The notes below the pieces were generated by a model, which saw only the letters and a program-made list of their open reading frames with translations, was not told the origin of the DNA and did not search any database. A program made the translations under genes and the position numbers. This document shows positions 1 through 7,900 of a stretch of 17,571 bases of DNA, piece after piece. Each line of letters begins with the position of its first letter. Position 1 is the stretch's first letter. The stretch is taken from assembly GCA_024635855.1 (NCBI GenBank), contig JAGXHZ010000052.1, positions 1-17,571 on the forward strand, in the 5' to 3' direction. The stretch comes from Sulfuricurvum sp. (GTDB lineage: Bacteria; Campylobacterota; Campylobacteria; Campylobacterales; Sulfurimonadaceae).

Positions 1-149
1 AAAACAATATCTTGGGCAAATTTAGCCTTGAGTTCATCGGAAGTTTGAGCGGAACCGCCGTATTTGATGACAACGATTTCATCACGAAACTCTTTAATGA
101 ACGGCATAGCATCCATTAGAGTTTTGACGGTATCAATTTTTCGCTGCAT
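1..149 (-). CDS. argB: N-acetylglutamate kinase, N-terminal fragment (cut by window edge)
   Basis: The first 49 codons of a minus-strand gene run off the left edge. The translation starts MQRKIDTVKTLMDAMPFIKE and contains IVVIKYGGSA at residues 29-38, the lysine/glycine-rich ATP-phosphate-binding loop at the start of the amino-acid-kinase fold in ArgB. The family phosphorylates N-acetyl-L-glutamate in the second step of arginine synthesis, in the cytosol. The ATG at 149-147 has an upstream AAGGA about eight bases away, which supports this start. It begins inside the last codons of lpxK (17 bp overlap), so it is the distal gene of the nadE operon. Only the N-terminus is visible; the ArgB call rests on the loop motif and leader helix. 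Confidence 0.8.
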   Translation of the reverse strand, partial: MQRKIDTVKTLMDAMPFIKEFRDEIVVIKYGGSAQTSDELKAKFAQDIV

Positions 150-1050
150 TTACATAGTCCTTCACAGTAGTTATTAACGCCTCATCCAACGTAATGGAAA
201 GTTCCAAAATAGAAAGATTGAGTTTTTTATAGGTCGACATTTTAACCAAGTCTTTTGAAGTTACCAAGAGACTCGTCGCACCGGTACGCTCAACAATCAT
301 TTCCAATTCCCCTTGGGTAAAGAAATGGTGATCTTCGAAATAGATTTTTTCACTCACTTCCGGCAGATAAGGATCAAGTCTCTCAGGACGTGCGATTGCG
401 GTTACCAATACCATCTTTTCCGTTGGATTTTTAATACTCACGGAACGTTGAAAAGCCACTTTTTCCATCAACACGATAGCCTCTTTGCTACTCCACAAAC
501 GCTCTCTATACGGTCCTGAGGGAAGGCAAAAAGGGTTCGTGGTCGGGACGGCAATTACAAGATCAAGCTTCTCAATAGAGTGTTTGCCGTACCCATCATC
601 AAGCAATACGACTTCGCACCCCATCGATGCAGCTTCTGCGATTCCCCGTTCTCTGATTTCACTGACAATCACCGTAGCATTTTCCAAATACTCGGCATAA
701 AGCATCGCTTCATCACCGCTTCGAATCACGTCGCACAGTATTGTTGATTTATATTTGACAACAACCATTCCACGGCTTTGTCGTCCGTATCCGCGCAATA
801 CTATAGCCGGCTTCTCAAAGTGTTTTGCCAATTCAATGACGACGGGGGTTTTTCCACTACCGCCGAGGGTAAGGTTACCGATGCTCACGACAGGAATCCC
901 TAAAGATTTAGGGACACTGCGGCGATAGCGTACGTATGCCCCCAAACAGTAGATCCAGCTTAGCGGTAAAAGTAATAGGGAGAGGATTTTTTGGCTCAGT
1001 GAGGGGTTGTAAAAATACCGTTCACCCCACAGTACCCAAAAACGTTTCAA
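133..1050 (-). CDS. lpxK: Tetraacyldisaccharide 4'-kinase (lipid A synthesis)
   Basis: LpxK phosphorylates the 4' position of the tetraacyldisaccharide-1-phosphate lipid A precursor at the inner membrane. At 305 aa it has normal length. It shows a hydrophobic membrane-associated helix at about residues 20-40, the family P-loop GNLTLGGSGKTP at 58-69, RGYGR at 86-90, SGDEAML at 111-117 and the LLDDGYGKHS segment at 149-158, which corresponds to the usual DDGFQHH motif. The Gln-His-His part is replaced by Gly-Lys-His, a variation I see in the sequence but cannot rate. The start codon is TTG (1050-1048), overlapping the TGA stop of the upstream gene as TTGA, so translation is probably coupled. 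The 3' end overlaps argB. It belongs to the operon nadE > DegT-family > lpxK > argB. Confidence 0.93.
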   Translation of the reverse strand: MKRFWVLWGERYFYNPSLSQKILSLLLLPLSWIYCLGAYVRYRRSVPKSLGIPVVSIGNLTLGGSGKTPVVIELAKHFEKPAIVLRGYGRQSRGMVVVKYKSTILCDVIRSGDEAMLYAEYLENATVIVSEIRERGIAEAASMGCEVVLLDDGYGKHSIEKLDLVIAVPTTNPFCLPSGPYRERLWSSKEAIVLMEKVAFQRSVSIKNPTEKMVLVTAIARPERLDPYLPEVSEKIYFEDHHFFTQGELEMIVERTGATSLLVTSKDLVKMSTYKKLNLSILELSITLDEALITTVKDYVNAAKN

Positions 1051-2165
1051 ACGCGTGTTGAAGCTACATCCAAAATTGCGTCACAAATCTCTTCGACTTC
1101 ATCGTCGCTGAGTGCGGCATAATTCGGAATAGAAAGTACTTGTTGATAGTTACGAAGAGCCACTGGAAAATCATTAACCCGTAAGGAGTATTTTGATTTA
1201 TAATAACTCAATAAATGAAGCGGAATGTAGTGAAGACCACACTCGATTCCCCGTAGAGAAAGTTCCCGCGCAAATGAGTCACGATTTTTATCGACCTTGA
1301 TAATATACAACGAATAAGCATGTTCTTCATTGGCGATAGGAAGTCTGATATGCGGTGCATCGATAAGACGTTCATTGAATATTTCAGCGATTTGACGTTG
1401 CCGCTCAATATTTTCATCTTGTTTCTCAAGCTGAATGATAATCGTTGCCGCATCGAGAGGACTCATCATGTATTGACTTCCGATATCGGTAACATCATAG
1501 ATGTATCCTAGCCCCTCATCCTCTACTACCATGGCATGATTGCGAAGTGAGCGTGCACGTTCCATGATATCTTCATCGTCACACACCATCATTCCGCCGT
1601 TACAAACATTACGGCGTAGATGAGGGCTAAAATCAAAACAGGTGATATCGGCACCGGTAGAGCCGATTTTTTGTCCTTTGTAGATTGCACCCAAAGCATC
1701 CGAAGCATCTTCTACGATTTTAACATCGTATTGTTTTGCCATCGCATACAATCGATCCAATTCGACACTTTGACCTGCGATATGAGAGACAATGACCGCT
1801 TTGAGTTTTTTGGATTTGTTTTCAGCCAAGTAAGCTTCGAGTTTATCCAAATCGATGGTAAACGTATCGGGATTGATATCGATAAAGATCGGCTCTGCAT
1901 CGAAATGACGTACCACTTCGGGAACGGAGGGGTACGCATTAATAGAACAGAGCACTTTATCGCCTCGCTTGAGATCAATCGCCAACATTGCCAAATGAAG
2001 TGCTGCCGTGCCGTGTGAAGTAGCCAAAGCGTACGTTGCTCCGATATACGATTCAAATGCCGCTTCTAAGTCTTCGACGATATTCGGAGCTTCTCCGTCG
2101 AGCACTTCATCAATTTTTTCTCGTTCATCTCCGCCGACTTCGACACGATAGAATGGGATACTCAT
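1047..2165 (-). CDS. DegT/DnrJ/EryC1/StrS-family protein lacking the PLP lysine
   Basis: This 372-aa protein has the full length and order of sugar aminotransferases of the DegT/ArnB/PseC family: SHGTAALH at 50-57 (cofactor phosphate loop), VEDASDALGA at 151-160 (the Asp that pairs with the pyridine nitrogen), and SLRNHAM at 206-212. In the family the PLP lysine sits in a motif like FSFHPVKNITTGEGG. Here residues 177-191 read FDFSPHLRRNVCNGG, with Leu183/Arg184 at the lysine position and no lysine nearby. I reread the bases and the residues are correct. Normal transamination through an internal aldimine is therefore unlikely. It could be a dehydratase-like, binding-only or structural member. 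An AAGGA lies seven bases before the ATG. It lies 14 bp after nadE and overlaps lpxK, so a link to surface-sugar or lipid A work is possible but inferred. Confidence 0.85.
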   Translation of the reverse strand: MSIPFYRVEVGGDEREKIDEVLDGEAPNIVEDLEAAFESYIGATYALATSHGTAALHLAMLAIDLKRGDKVLCSINAYPSVPEVVRHFDAEPIFIDINPDTFTIDLDKLEAYLAENKSKKLKAVIVSHIAGQSVELDRLYAMAKQYDVKIVEDASDALGAIYKGQKIGSTGADITCFDFSPHLRRNVCNGGMMVCDDEDIMERARSLRNHAMVVEDEGLGYIYDVTDIGSQYMMSPLDAATIIIQLEKQDENIERQRQIAEIFNERLIDAPHIRLPIANEEHAYSLYIIKVDKNRDSFARELSLRGIECGLHYIPLHLLSYYKSKYSLRVNDFPVALRNYQQVLSIPNYAALSDDEVEEICDAILDVASTRV

Positions 2166-2179
2166 TTTCTGTTCCTTTT

Positions 2180-2980
2180 TTATAGGGTAATATCTCTAGG
2201 ATAATTAAAATCATGATTAAGTGTTCGTGATGTCAATTTTGCGATTACAGGCATACGCCGTTTAAATTGATTTTGATAAATTCTCTTTACTATCATATCA
2301 ACTAATTGGGAGTTTTCTCCATCGGCTATCATATCTTCAACGGTATGCCGTTCTTCAACGTAACGCTTTAACACACGATCTAAATCTACATACGGAAAAC
2401 CTATTTCCGTTTCATCACTCTGCCCTGCCCATAAATCAGCAGAGGGAGGTTTATCAATAATCGGGCTTGGAACCCCTAAATAACGGGCCAATTCAAATAC
2501 TTCGGTTTTATACAAATCACCGATAGGGTTGAGCGCACTCGCTAAATCTCCGTACAATGTTCCGTATCCGAGCATCAGTTCGCTTTTATTACTGGTTCCT
2601 AGAACCAAAGCCCCCTCACGCGCCGAAATATCGAACAGCGTTACCATTCGTAACCGTGCTGAAAGGTTCCCTATCCGAAGCGGTGTCATATCGGTAGACT
2701 CATAAGCACGAAGCATCGGTTCAATGCTTTTCGTCTCGGATCGGAGTCCGAATACTTCGCATAATTCATCTGCATCATCCAATGAGTTTTGAGATGAATA
2801 GTGTGAAGGCATTTTAATACAGAGTAAGTCATCACCGAATGCACGATGCGCCAATACAGCCACAACGGCTGAATCAATACCGCCGCTCAAGCCTAAAAGC
2901 ACTTTTTTCAGACCTGTTTTACGAACTTCTTGATCCAAAAATTCGCTCAAGTACCGGCTGACAAGTTCGTATTTACCCAC
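2180..2980 (-). CDS. nadE: NH3-dependent NAD+ synthetase
   Basis: NadE converts deamido-NAD and ammonia to NAD with ATP, via an adenylate intermediate, in the cytosol. The 266-aa length matches the short ammonia-dependent form, with no N-terminal glutaminase (nitrilase) domain. Visible motifs: LSGGIDSAVV at 31-40 (PP-loop for ATP pyrophosphate), NLSARLRM at 105-112, GTSNKSELMLGYGTLYGD at 128-145, and KPPSADLWAGQSDE at 177-190, the active-site loop. The start is GTG at 2980-2978, with AAGG about eight bases upstream. It is the first gene of the minus-strand operon; a TATAAT box lies 33 bases before the start. In Campylobacter jejuni nadE and lpxK are, as I recall, also neighbours, so the pairing is conserved. 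Confidence 0.95.
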   Translation of the reverse strand: MGKYELVSRYLSEFLDQEVRKTGLKKVLLGLSGGIDSAVVAVLAHRAFGDDLLCIKMPSHYSSQNSLDDADELCEVFGLRSETKSIEPMLRAYESTDMTPLRIGNLSARLRMVTLFDISAREGALVLGTSNKSELMLGYGTLYGDLASALNPIGDLYKTEVFELARYLGVPSPIIDKPPSADLWAGQSDETEIGFPYVDLDRVLKRYVEERHTVEDMIADGENSQLVDMIVKRIYQNQFKRRMPVIAKLTSRTLNHDFNYPRDITL

Positions 2981-3012
2981 TATTTAACCTTACTTTAGTA
3001 TTAACTATTTGC

Positions 3013-3018
3013 ATTATA
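3013..3018 (-). promoter_or_regulatory. Predicted -10 box of the nadE operon
   Basis: The minus strand reads TTAGTTATAATGC, with a perfect TATAAT at 3018-3013. Transcription would start near 3006, leaving a leader of about 25 nt that includes the AAGG before the GTG start. There is no clear -35 box, only AT-rich sequence, which is normal for the vegetative sigma factor of Campylobacterota. The preceding gene ends at 3041, so the box lies in the only real gap (2981-3040) upstream of nadE. Confidence 0.55.
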
Positions 3019-3040
3019 ACTAATTTTAGTAACGAAGTTA

Positions 3041-3862
3041 TTAACACTTTGAGGGAGAAATACGTTCCAATTCATCTTTATGAAATCCGGCTTGCTCTCT
3101 CGCTGTACAGTTAATATCAATTCTTCGGGGAAAACTGTTGGGGTAGTGTTTTTCAATGATTTCAAAATAGCTTGAAATCCCCTTATTCTCTTGTGAACAA
3201 GCGTATTCAAACCACACATCCCCTTTACGGACATGATCGATCTCTTCCTCTAAAATAATATGAAGTGCCCCCATGATTTTTTGTATCATGGAATCCGATG
3301 CATGAGGCTGTAATTTACGTAATATAAGGGGGGTCGCATCCAAGCCGTTGGCTTCAAGGTATCTCGGCACTACTGCCATCCGCTCATGCAAATCCAGTGT
3401 CCGCATAGAGGCTTCAAACAAAGCGTCATGTACCGGATACTCCCCGTAAAAACTCCCTAACTCATGGAGCAATACCTCTATCATCTCAAAATGGCGTACT
3501 TCATCATCGGCTACTTCTAACCAATCACGTTCAAAATTTTCACCTAATCCGCGAAAACGATACACGGCATCGAGGGCAAGATCGATTGCGCTGTATTCAA
3601 TATGAGCGATTGCATGAAGAAGCAATATCTGACCTTGCGGGGTATTGAGTTTTGTACGTCTTGGCACCTTTTTCGGATCAATCACCGTACAAAAATCACG
3701 ATAGGAGGGGTGGCTAAAAGCGATAGGCTTAATTTCGTCATCTCGTGTAATCTCGCCGCGACGATAGGCATCGTAAAACTCTCGAAAGAGGGCTATTTTC
3801 TCACTTGGAGCAGCAGTGGTTAAAAGAGTTTTCAAAATGCTATTGAGTTCCATAAAAGCCAT
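3041..3862 (-). CDS. DUF455 ferritin-like protein
   Basis: At 273 aa this matches the DUF455 family, a ferritin-like four-helix fold. Candidate metal ligands are spaced as in such proteins: Glu89 in HIEYSAIDLA, Glu121 and His124 in DDEVRHFEM, His159-Glu160, and Glu205-Glu207 with His210 in EEEIDHV. A di-metal (probably iron) site is likely, but no reaction is established for the family to my knowledge; some relatives resemble the tRNA hydroxylase MiaE. The start is uncertain. The ATG at 3862 overlaps a TATAAT box at 3866-3861 and has no Shine-Dalgarno; the next in-frame ATG at 3853, giving MELNSILK and 270 aa, would sit at the predicted transcript start. It is divergent from the GIY-YIG gene, 20 bp away. 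Confidence 0.85.
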   Translation of the reverse strand: MAFMELNSILKTLLTTAAPSEKIALFREFYDAYRRGEITRDDEIKPIAFSHPSYRDFCTVIDPKKVPRRTKLNTPQGQILLLHAIAHIEYSAIDLALDAVYRFRGLGENFERDWLEVADDEVRHFEMIEVLLHELGSFYGEYPVHDALFEASMRTLDLHERMAVVPRYLEANGLDATPLILRKLQPHASDSMIQKIMGALHIILEEEIDHVRKGDVWFEYACSQENKGISSYFEIIEKHYPNSFPRRIDINCTAREQAGFHKDELERISPSKC

Positions 3863-3866
3863 TATA
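3861..3866 (-). promoter_or_regulatory. Predicted -10 box before the DUF455 gene
   Basis: TATAAT on the minus strand at 3866-3861 runs into the upstream candidate start codon (TATAATGG). If used, transcription starts near 3855, just before the second in-frame ATG at 3853. That would give a leaderless or nearly leaderless mRNA and would exclude the first ATG. Confidence 0.4.
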
Positions 3867-3869
3867 TCG

Positions 3870-3875
3870 TATACT
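3870..3875 (+). promoter_or_regulatory. Predicted -10 box before the GIY-YIG gene
   Basis: TATACT at 3870-3875 stands seven bases before the ATG at 3883, and the region upstream of that ATG has no Shine-Dalgarno. The predicted transcript start falls on or next to the start codon. This box and the divergent one at 3861-3866 share a 20-bp intergenic gap. Confidence 0.35.
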
Positions 3876-3882
3876 CTCAGTT

Positions 3883-4146
3883 ATGAAATCATCCGAAAAA
3901 GCCTACACTCTTTATATTCTAAAATGCAGTGACGATACCTATTACACAGGGATAGCAATCGATGTTGAAAAACGGTTGATGGAGCATAATACGTCGGACA
4001 AAGGGGCAAAATATACCCGTTCGCGTCGTCCCGTAGAATTGATCTACCGTGAAGAATACAGCGATAAAAGCACTGCACTCAAACGGGAACTCGCGATCAA
4101 ACGGATGAAACGCTCCAACAAAGAGGCTTTATGGACTTGTGGATAA
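3883..4146 (+). CDS. YhbQ/UPF0213-type GIY-YIG nuclease-superfamily protein
   Basis: An 87-aa protein that is essentially a single GIY-YIG domain. YTLYILKCSDDTYYTGIA at residues 8-25 supplies the two tyrosine-containing strands. R31 in DVEKRLMEHN is the expected catalytic arginine, and a Glu follows in the LKRELAIK helix. The length and the GAKYTRSRRPVELIYREE segment match the small YhbQ class. Members are thought to act on DNA in repair or related processes, but a cellular role is not firmly established. It has no ribosome binding site and may be leaderless (-10 box at 3870). Its end overlaps the next gene by 16 bp, so the two are translated from one message. Confidence 0.9.
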   Translation: MKSSEKAYTLYILKCSDDTYYTGIAIDVEKRLMEHNTSDKGAKYTRSRRPVELIYREEYSDKSTALKRELAIKRMKRSNKEALWTCG

Positions 4147-4895
4147 AAATAACCCTTATCCTTCTTCTGGCGATACTTATTTATCGTGAAATTCTCAAAT
4201 CAGCACTTTATCACCACCAACGCCCGAGTCAAAAATCGAAGGCAAATTTTCTAAGCCTGCTCCTTGTGGGAGGAGTGGTAGGAATCTTTACCTATGCAGG
4301 GATTTCAATAACCTGGATTGAAACACGGGATTTACGCCCCTATATCCCGAAACATTCCCCTCAAATGGTCAGCATCTTTGATCGTGGAGTTATTGAACTG
4401 GAAGGGATGGTGATTAAAACGAATTTAGCACGTGAGGGAGAACTCTCGAAACTCGCTAATACGCTTACCGAAGGTTGCAACAACGATCAAGGATGCGAAG
4501 TTCAAAAAATGTTCGACTATGTCACTAATATCCCCTATAAAACTGACTATACTAGCCGTAATGCCAAAAAAGTGGTAGAGAGCAACTGGGGGGATTGTGA
4601 CGATAAATCGAATCTCTTTGCTTCCTTACTGAATGAAAAAGGGTATGAGTATCGCTTTGTCTACGTACCTCATCATGTTTTTGTCGTTGTCCATCTCAGT
4701 GATACCGACGACCTCCCTTTTCTAAGTGCCAGTCTTAAAATAGAAGGGAAAAACTTCTACTACGCCGAAACCACTTCAGAAGGGGCTAAAATCGGTGAAT
4801 TTAACGGTCAATTCCCTTATAATTTCGAGGGTATTTACGATATGAAGAGAAATCGTCCCGAAGAACTCTCAAACGTCAAATTTTCGATTGGATAG
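4131..4895 (+). CDS. Membrane-anchored transglutaminase-like protein
   Basis: A 254-aa protein with two N-terminal hydrophobic segments (about 5-19 and 40-61), followed by a soluble domain that probably lies in the periplasm. The domain carries the transglutaminase/papain-like core: NWGDCDDKSNLFASLL at 152-167 with nucleophile Cys156, VPHHVFVVVHLSD at 179-191 with His181/His182, and an acidic residue in YYAETTSEGA at 210-219 (Glu213) where the third catalytic residue is expected. Two more cysteines at 116 and 122 bracket a short loop and could form a disulfide. The substrate is unknown; relatives act as proteases, peptidases or transamidases. The start lies inside the end of the GIY-YIG gene. 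The 3' end converges on the large STAND gene with a 38-bp gap. Confidence 0.8.
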   Translation: MDLWIKITLILLLAILIYREILKSALYHHQRPSQKSKANFLSLLLVGGVVGIFTYAGISITWIETRDLRPYIPKHSPQMVSIFDRGVIELEGMVIKTNLAREGELSKLANTLTEGCNNDQGCEVQKMFDYVTNIPYKTDYTSRNAKKVVESNWGDCDDKSNLFASLLNEKGYEYRFVYVPHHVFVVVHLSDTDDLPFLSASLKIEGKNFYYAETTSEGAKIGEFNGQFPYNFEGIYDMKRNRPEELSNVKFSIG

Positions 4896-4928
4896 AACAT
4901 AATAATAAATTTATCAATCCTATCCCAA
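4888..4928. terminator. Weak inverted repeat between convergent genes, possible terminator
   Basis: TTGGATAG at 4888-4895 can pair with CTATCCCAA at 4920-4928, giving eight pairs with one bulged C around a 24-nt AT-rich loop. It spans the stop of the transglutaminase-like gene and the gap before the STAND gene's stop. The loop is long and there is no T-run, so terminator function is a weak inference. Confidence 0.2.
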
Positions 4929-4933
4929 GTCTC

Positions 4934-7900
4934 TCAATCAATTGCCGCTTTAGTAGTGTCTCTTAATGTGTCGCTCATTAAAAACTTATCCATTAAATCC
5001 AATAGAGCTATTTTCTTTTCATCAGATTTTGTTCTAGTATTAAGCTCTAAAATAAACTCGATCAACGGTCTTGAATCATAATAACCCATCTCTTTATTGG
5101 CATCAATATTGTCTATTACTATCTCTAAAAGTTCAAAGATTTTTTCAGAAATAGCTGTATCTAAATGATACTCATTTTTCAAATAATTTATAAAACTATT
5201 CGTTTCTCTTCTTATGTGAATGGATTGAGCCAAACTTTTCACAAAATCAAAGTCATTTTGAATAAAATTTAATCCATTCATCTTGATGAGATCAAATGTA
5301 TAGAAATAATCATTGTTGTCACTATTTTTAAACTTTAATATAAATTGTTTGGATTTTTCAACTTTTTTTCTATCTTTTGAATGTAACTCTTGTGCAAAAA
5401 TTTGATGTAAAACCCCATGAATTATGTGAGAATTTGAATCGATTGCATCATTTAGTAGTTCTTCAAATATTTCATCATTTTCATGTAAATAATAATAAAA
5501 CAAATACATACCTAAGTTTTGTATATAGTGAGAATCTTCTCGATCCTTGACTTGTTTTACAAAAGAAAGCGCTTTTTTAGTGAAGTCAATTAACTCTTCT
5601 TTTGTAATGAAACTATTGCCGTATAAATAATGAAGATTTTGTAATGAATAAATTGAAACTTGTCCTATTTCATCTTTTTTTATAAGGTCAACTAAAAGCT
5701 TTGCAAATACAATTTTATCGACAGACTCGATGCTACCTAAAGTTCTCAATAATCCAAAAATGACGAAACTCTCACTATCAAGAATTATATTATTTACAAG
5801 GCTTAAAACTCTTTTTTTGCCACTCTCATCATGAAATACGTTCGTATAGACCAAGGGAAGTAATTCTGCAAATTCACCCTCAAAAGAATTTATTGCACTT
5901 GACATATGATCATGTATCGTTTGAAATTTCTCTTGATCTCTAACTAAACCTTCATATCGAATATTTTGATTGGCTTCTAAAATATATATGAAACTTTCAT
6001 CAAATTTATTCTGATGTATTAAATGTTTCATTGCTTTTAAAATCGTCCGTTTTAACCAACTATTATCTATATCTGAATATAGATGAATAATTTTTAAAAC
6101 TCTCTCTTCATCATAGTTAGATGCAATTAATCCACTTAATCCAGCCGACAAATAATCCGCATGGATGTTTTCTGATTTTAACTGTAGCAATAAATCATAA
6201 AAGTTATCTGGTTTTTCAGTAACTTCTTTTTCAAATTGCCTATGATGTTCAGTTTTACCGCCTCTAAAAAAACTATTCATACTTTTTCTTGAGTTGGTGC
6301 CATCAAAAATTTTCATCGATTGTAGCCAATGTTCTAAACTCATTTTTTTATAAACTTCTTGCTTTAATGGTGCTCCAGCAACACTAACATTTGATTTATG
6401 AGGCTTATTCAGCTTATACCAATGGAATTTTCTTTTCAATTCTTGAAATTCTTTGAAATAACCAAACTTTTTTATATCTATAATATTGAGCAAACATAAA
6501 AATTCATATCTTTGTAATCCAATATAGGTGCCTTGATATACAGATTTCATATCCCATTTGCCTAAAAAAGTAGTTTTCTGCCATTTAGGATTTATCTGAA
6601 GAATCGTATTGAATATTTTTTCTTGTTCTGATACATCGTATAAATGAAATGATTTAGCTAATAACATTGCCAACTCATAACCAGTATCTTGATCAAAAGA
6701 CATCGCTTCCAAAAGCCTTGGATTTGTCAATAATGTCAATGTTTCATTTTTATACTCATACGGATTTTTAGAATAACCAAATATAAAAAATGTAATTAGT
6801 GAAAGATACCGAGAATCTTGATAAGGTTGGATGAGTTCTAAAAAAACATCTTTATCATCTATAGCCAATTGAGAGATTTGATGAAGAGTGGATCTATATA
6901 ATCCCCATGTACTATGAGGTAACTCCTCAAATTGCCACATCAAATAATCAAACACATGATCAGTAATTAAAAACTCTTTTTTAGAATATTCATTTTTAAT
7001 TTTTTCACTAATTTTTTGTATTGATTCCAAGAGCTTCTGAAAAATATATTGTTTGTTAGTTGCTACTAAAAATTCAAATATCCTATACCAATGATAATCT
7101 AAAAGATCATTTTTATTACTATCGTCAGCTTCTTTTATGAGAGTATCTAAAAAGTCAAAAAACAAATGTATCGCATATTCTTGATTGAATAAATATACTT
7201 TTTTATAAATCTTTTCTATATCAAATCTCACATTCTCTTTACGCATGATATGATGATACTTTTCAAAAATTGCAAAACTATAATCGTTCCAACGATCAAG
7301 TCTTTCTAGAGACAACATTATGGCTTCATCTTTGAATTCAGATTCACATTCATCAAATATTTCTAAAACTAAGTACGGTTCTTTATTTACAAAAGTATCT
7401 AATCGATAATGCAAATTATATTTTTTAAAATTCTCATCATTAAAAAAACCATCTTTTTTAAAATAAATCAGCCAATCAGCGGATATCCAACTTTCTATAA
7501 AATACTTTTCAAAGTTTTTATCATCAGTAAAGAGTTTTTTTACAAAAGCGAATTCTTCGATGGTCGGATTTTCAAGACTTCCAAGATATGACATCAATAA
7601 AAGTTTTATATGAAATCTAACTTTATCTGAGTGCAAGATATTTTCAAGTTCTAAGAGATACATACTCTCATCTGTACCCCTTAAAAATTGAATAATTTGT
7701 TTGAATTGTTCTCTTATACTCAAATCTTGATATGTCGTTAAAATGTACTCAAATAAAGATACGCCTTTTATTGCAAAATCTCTAGCGAATACATAATCAT
7801 AAAAAGTTTGATGAAAAAATGTGATTTTATTATTCTCTTGTTTCAAAATTCCATTACTACATAAAAGACTCATTTCTTCTTTAAATTCGTCTTCAAAATA

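Noticed and set aside
1620..2018. Plus-strand 132-codon frame opposite the DegT-family gene
   Set aside because: Antisense shadow of a full-length protein family member; no ribosome binding site and no domain seen.
3001..3234. 77-codon minus-strand frame overlapping the DUF455 3' end
   Set aside because: Runs in another frame through the conserved DUF455 coding sequence; composition and lack of a start signal mark it as a shadow.
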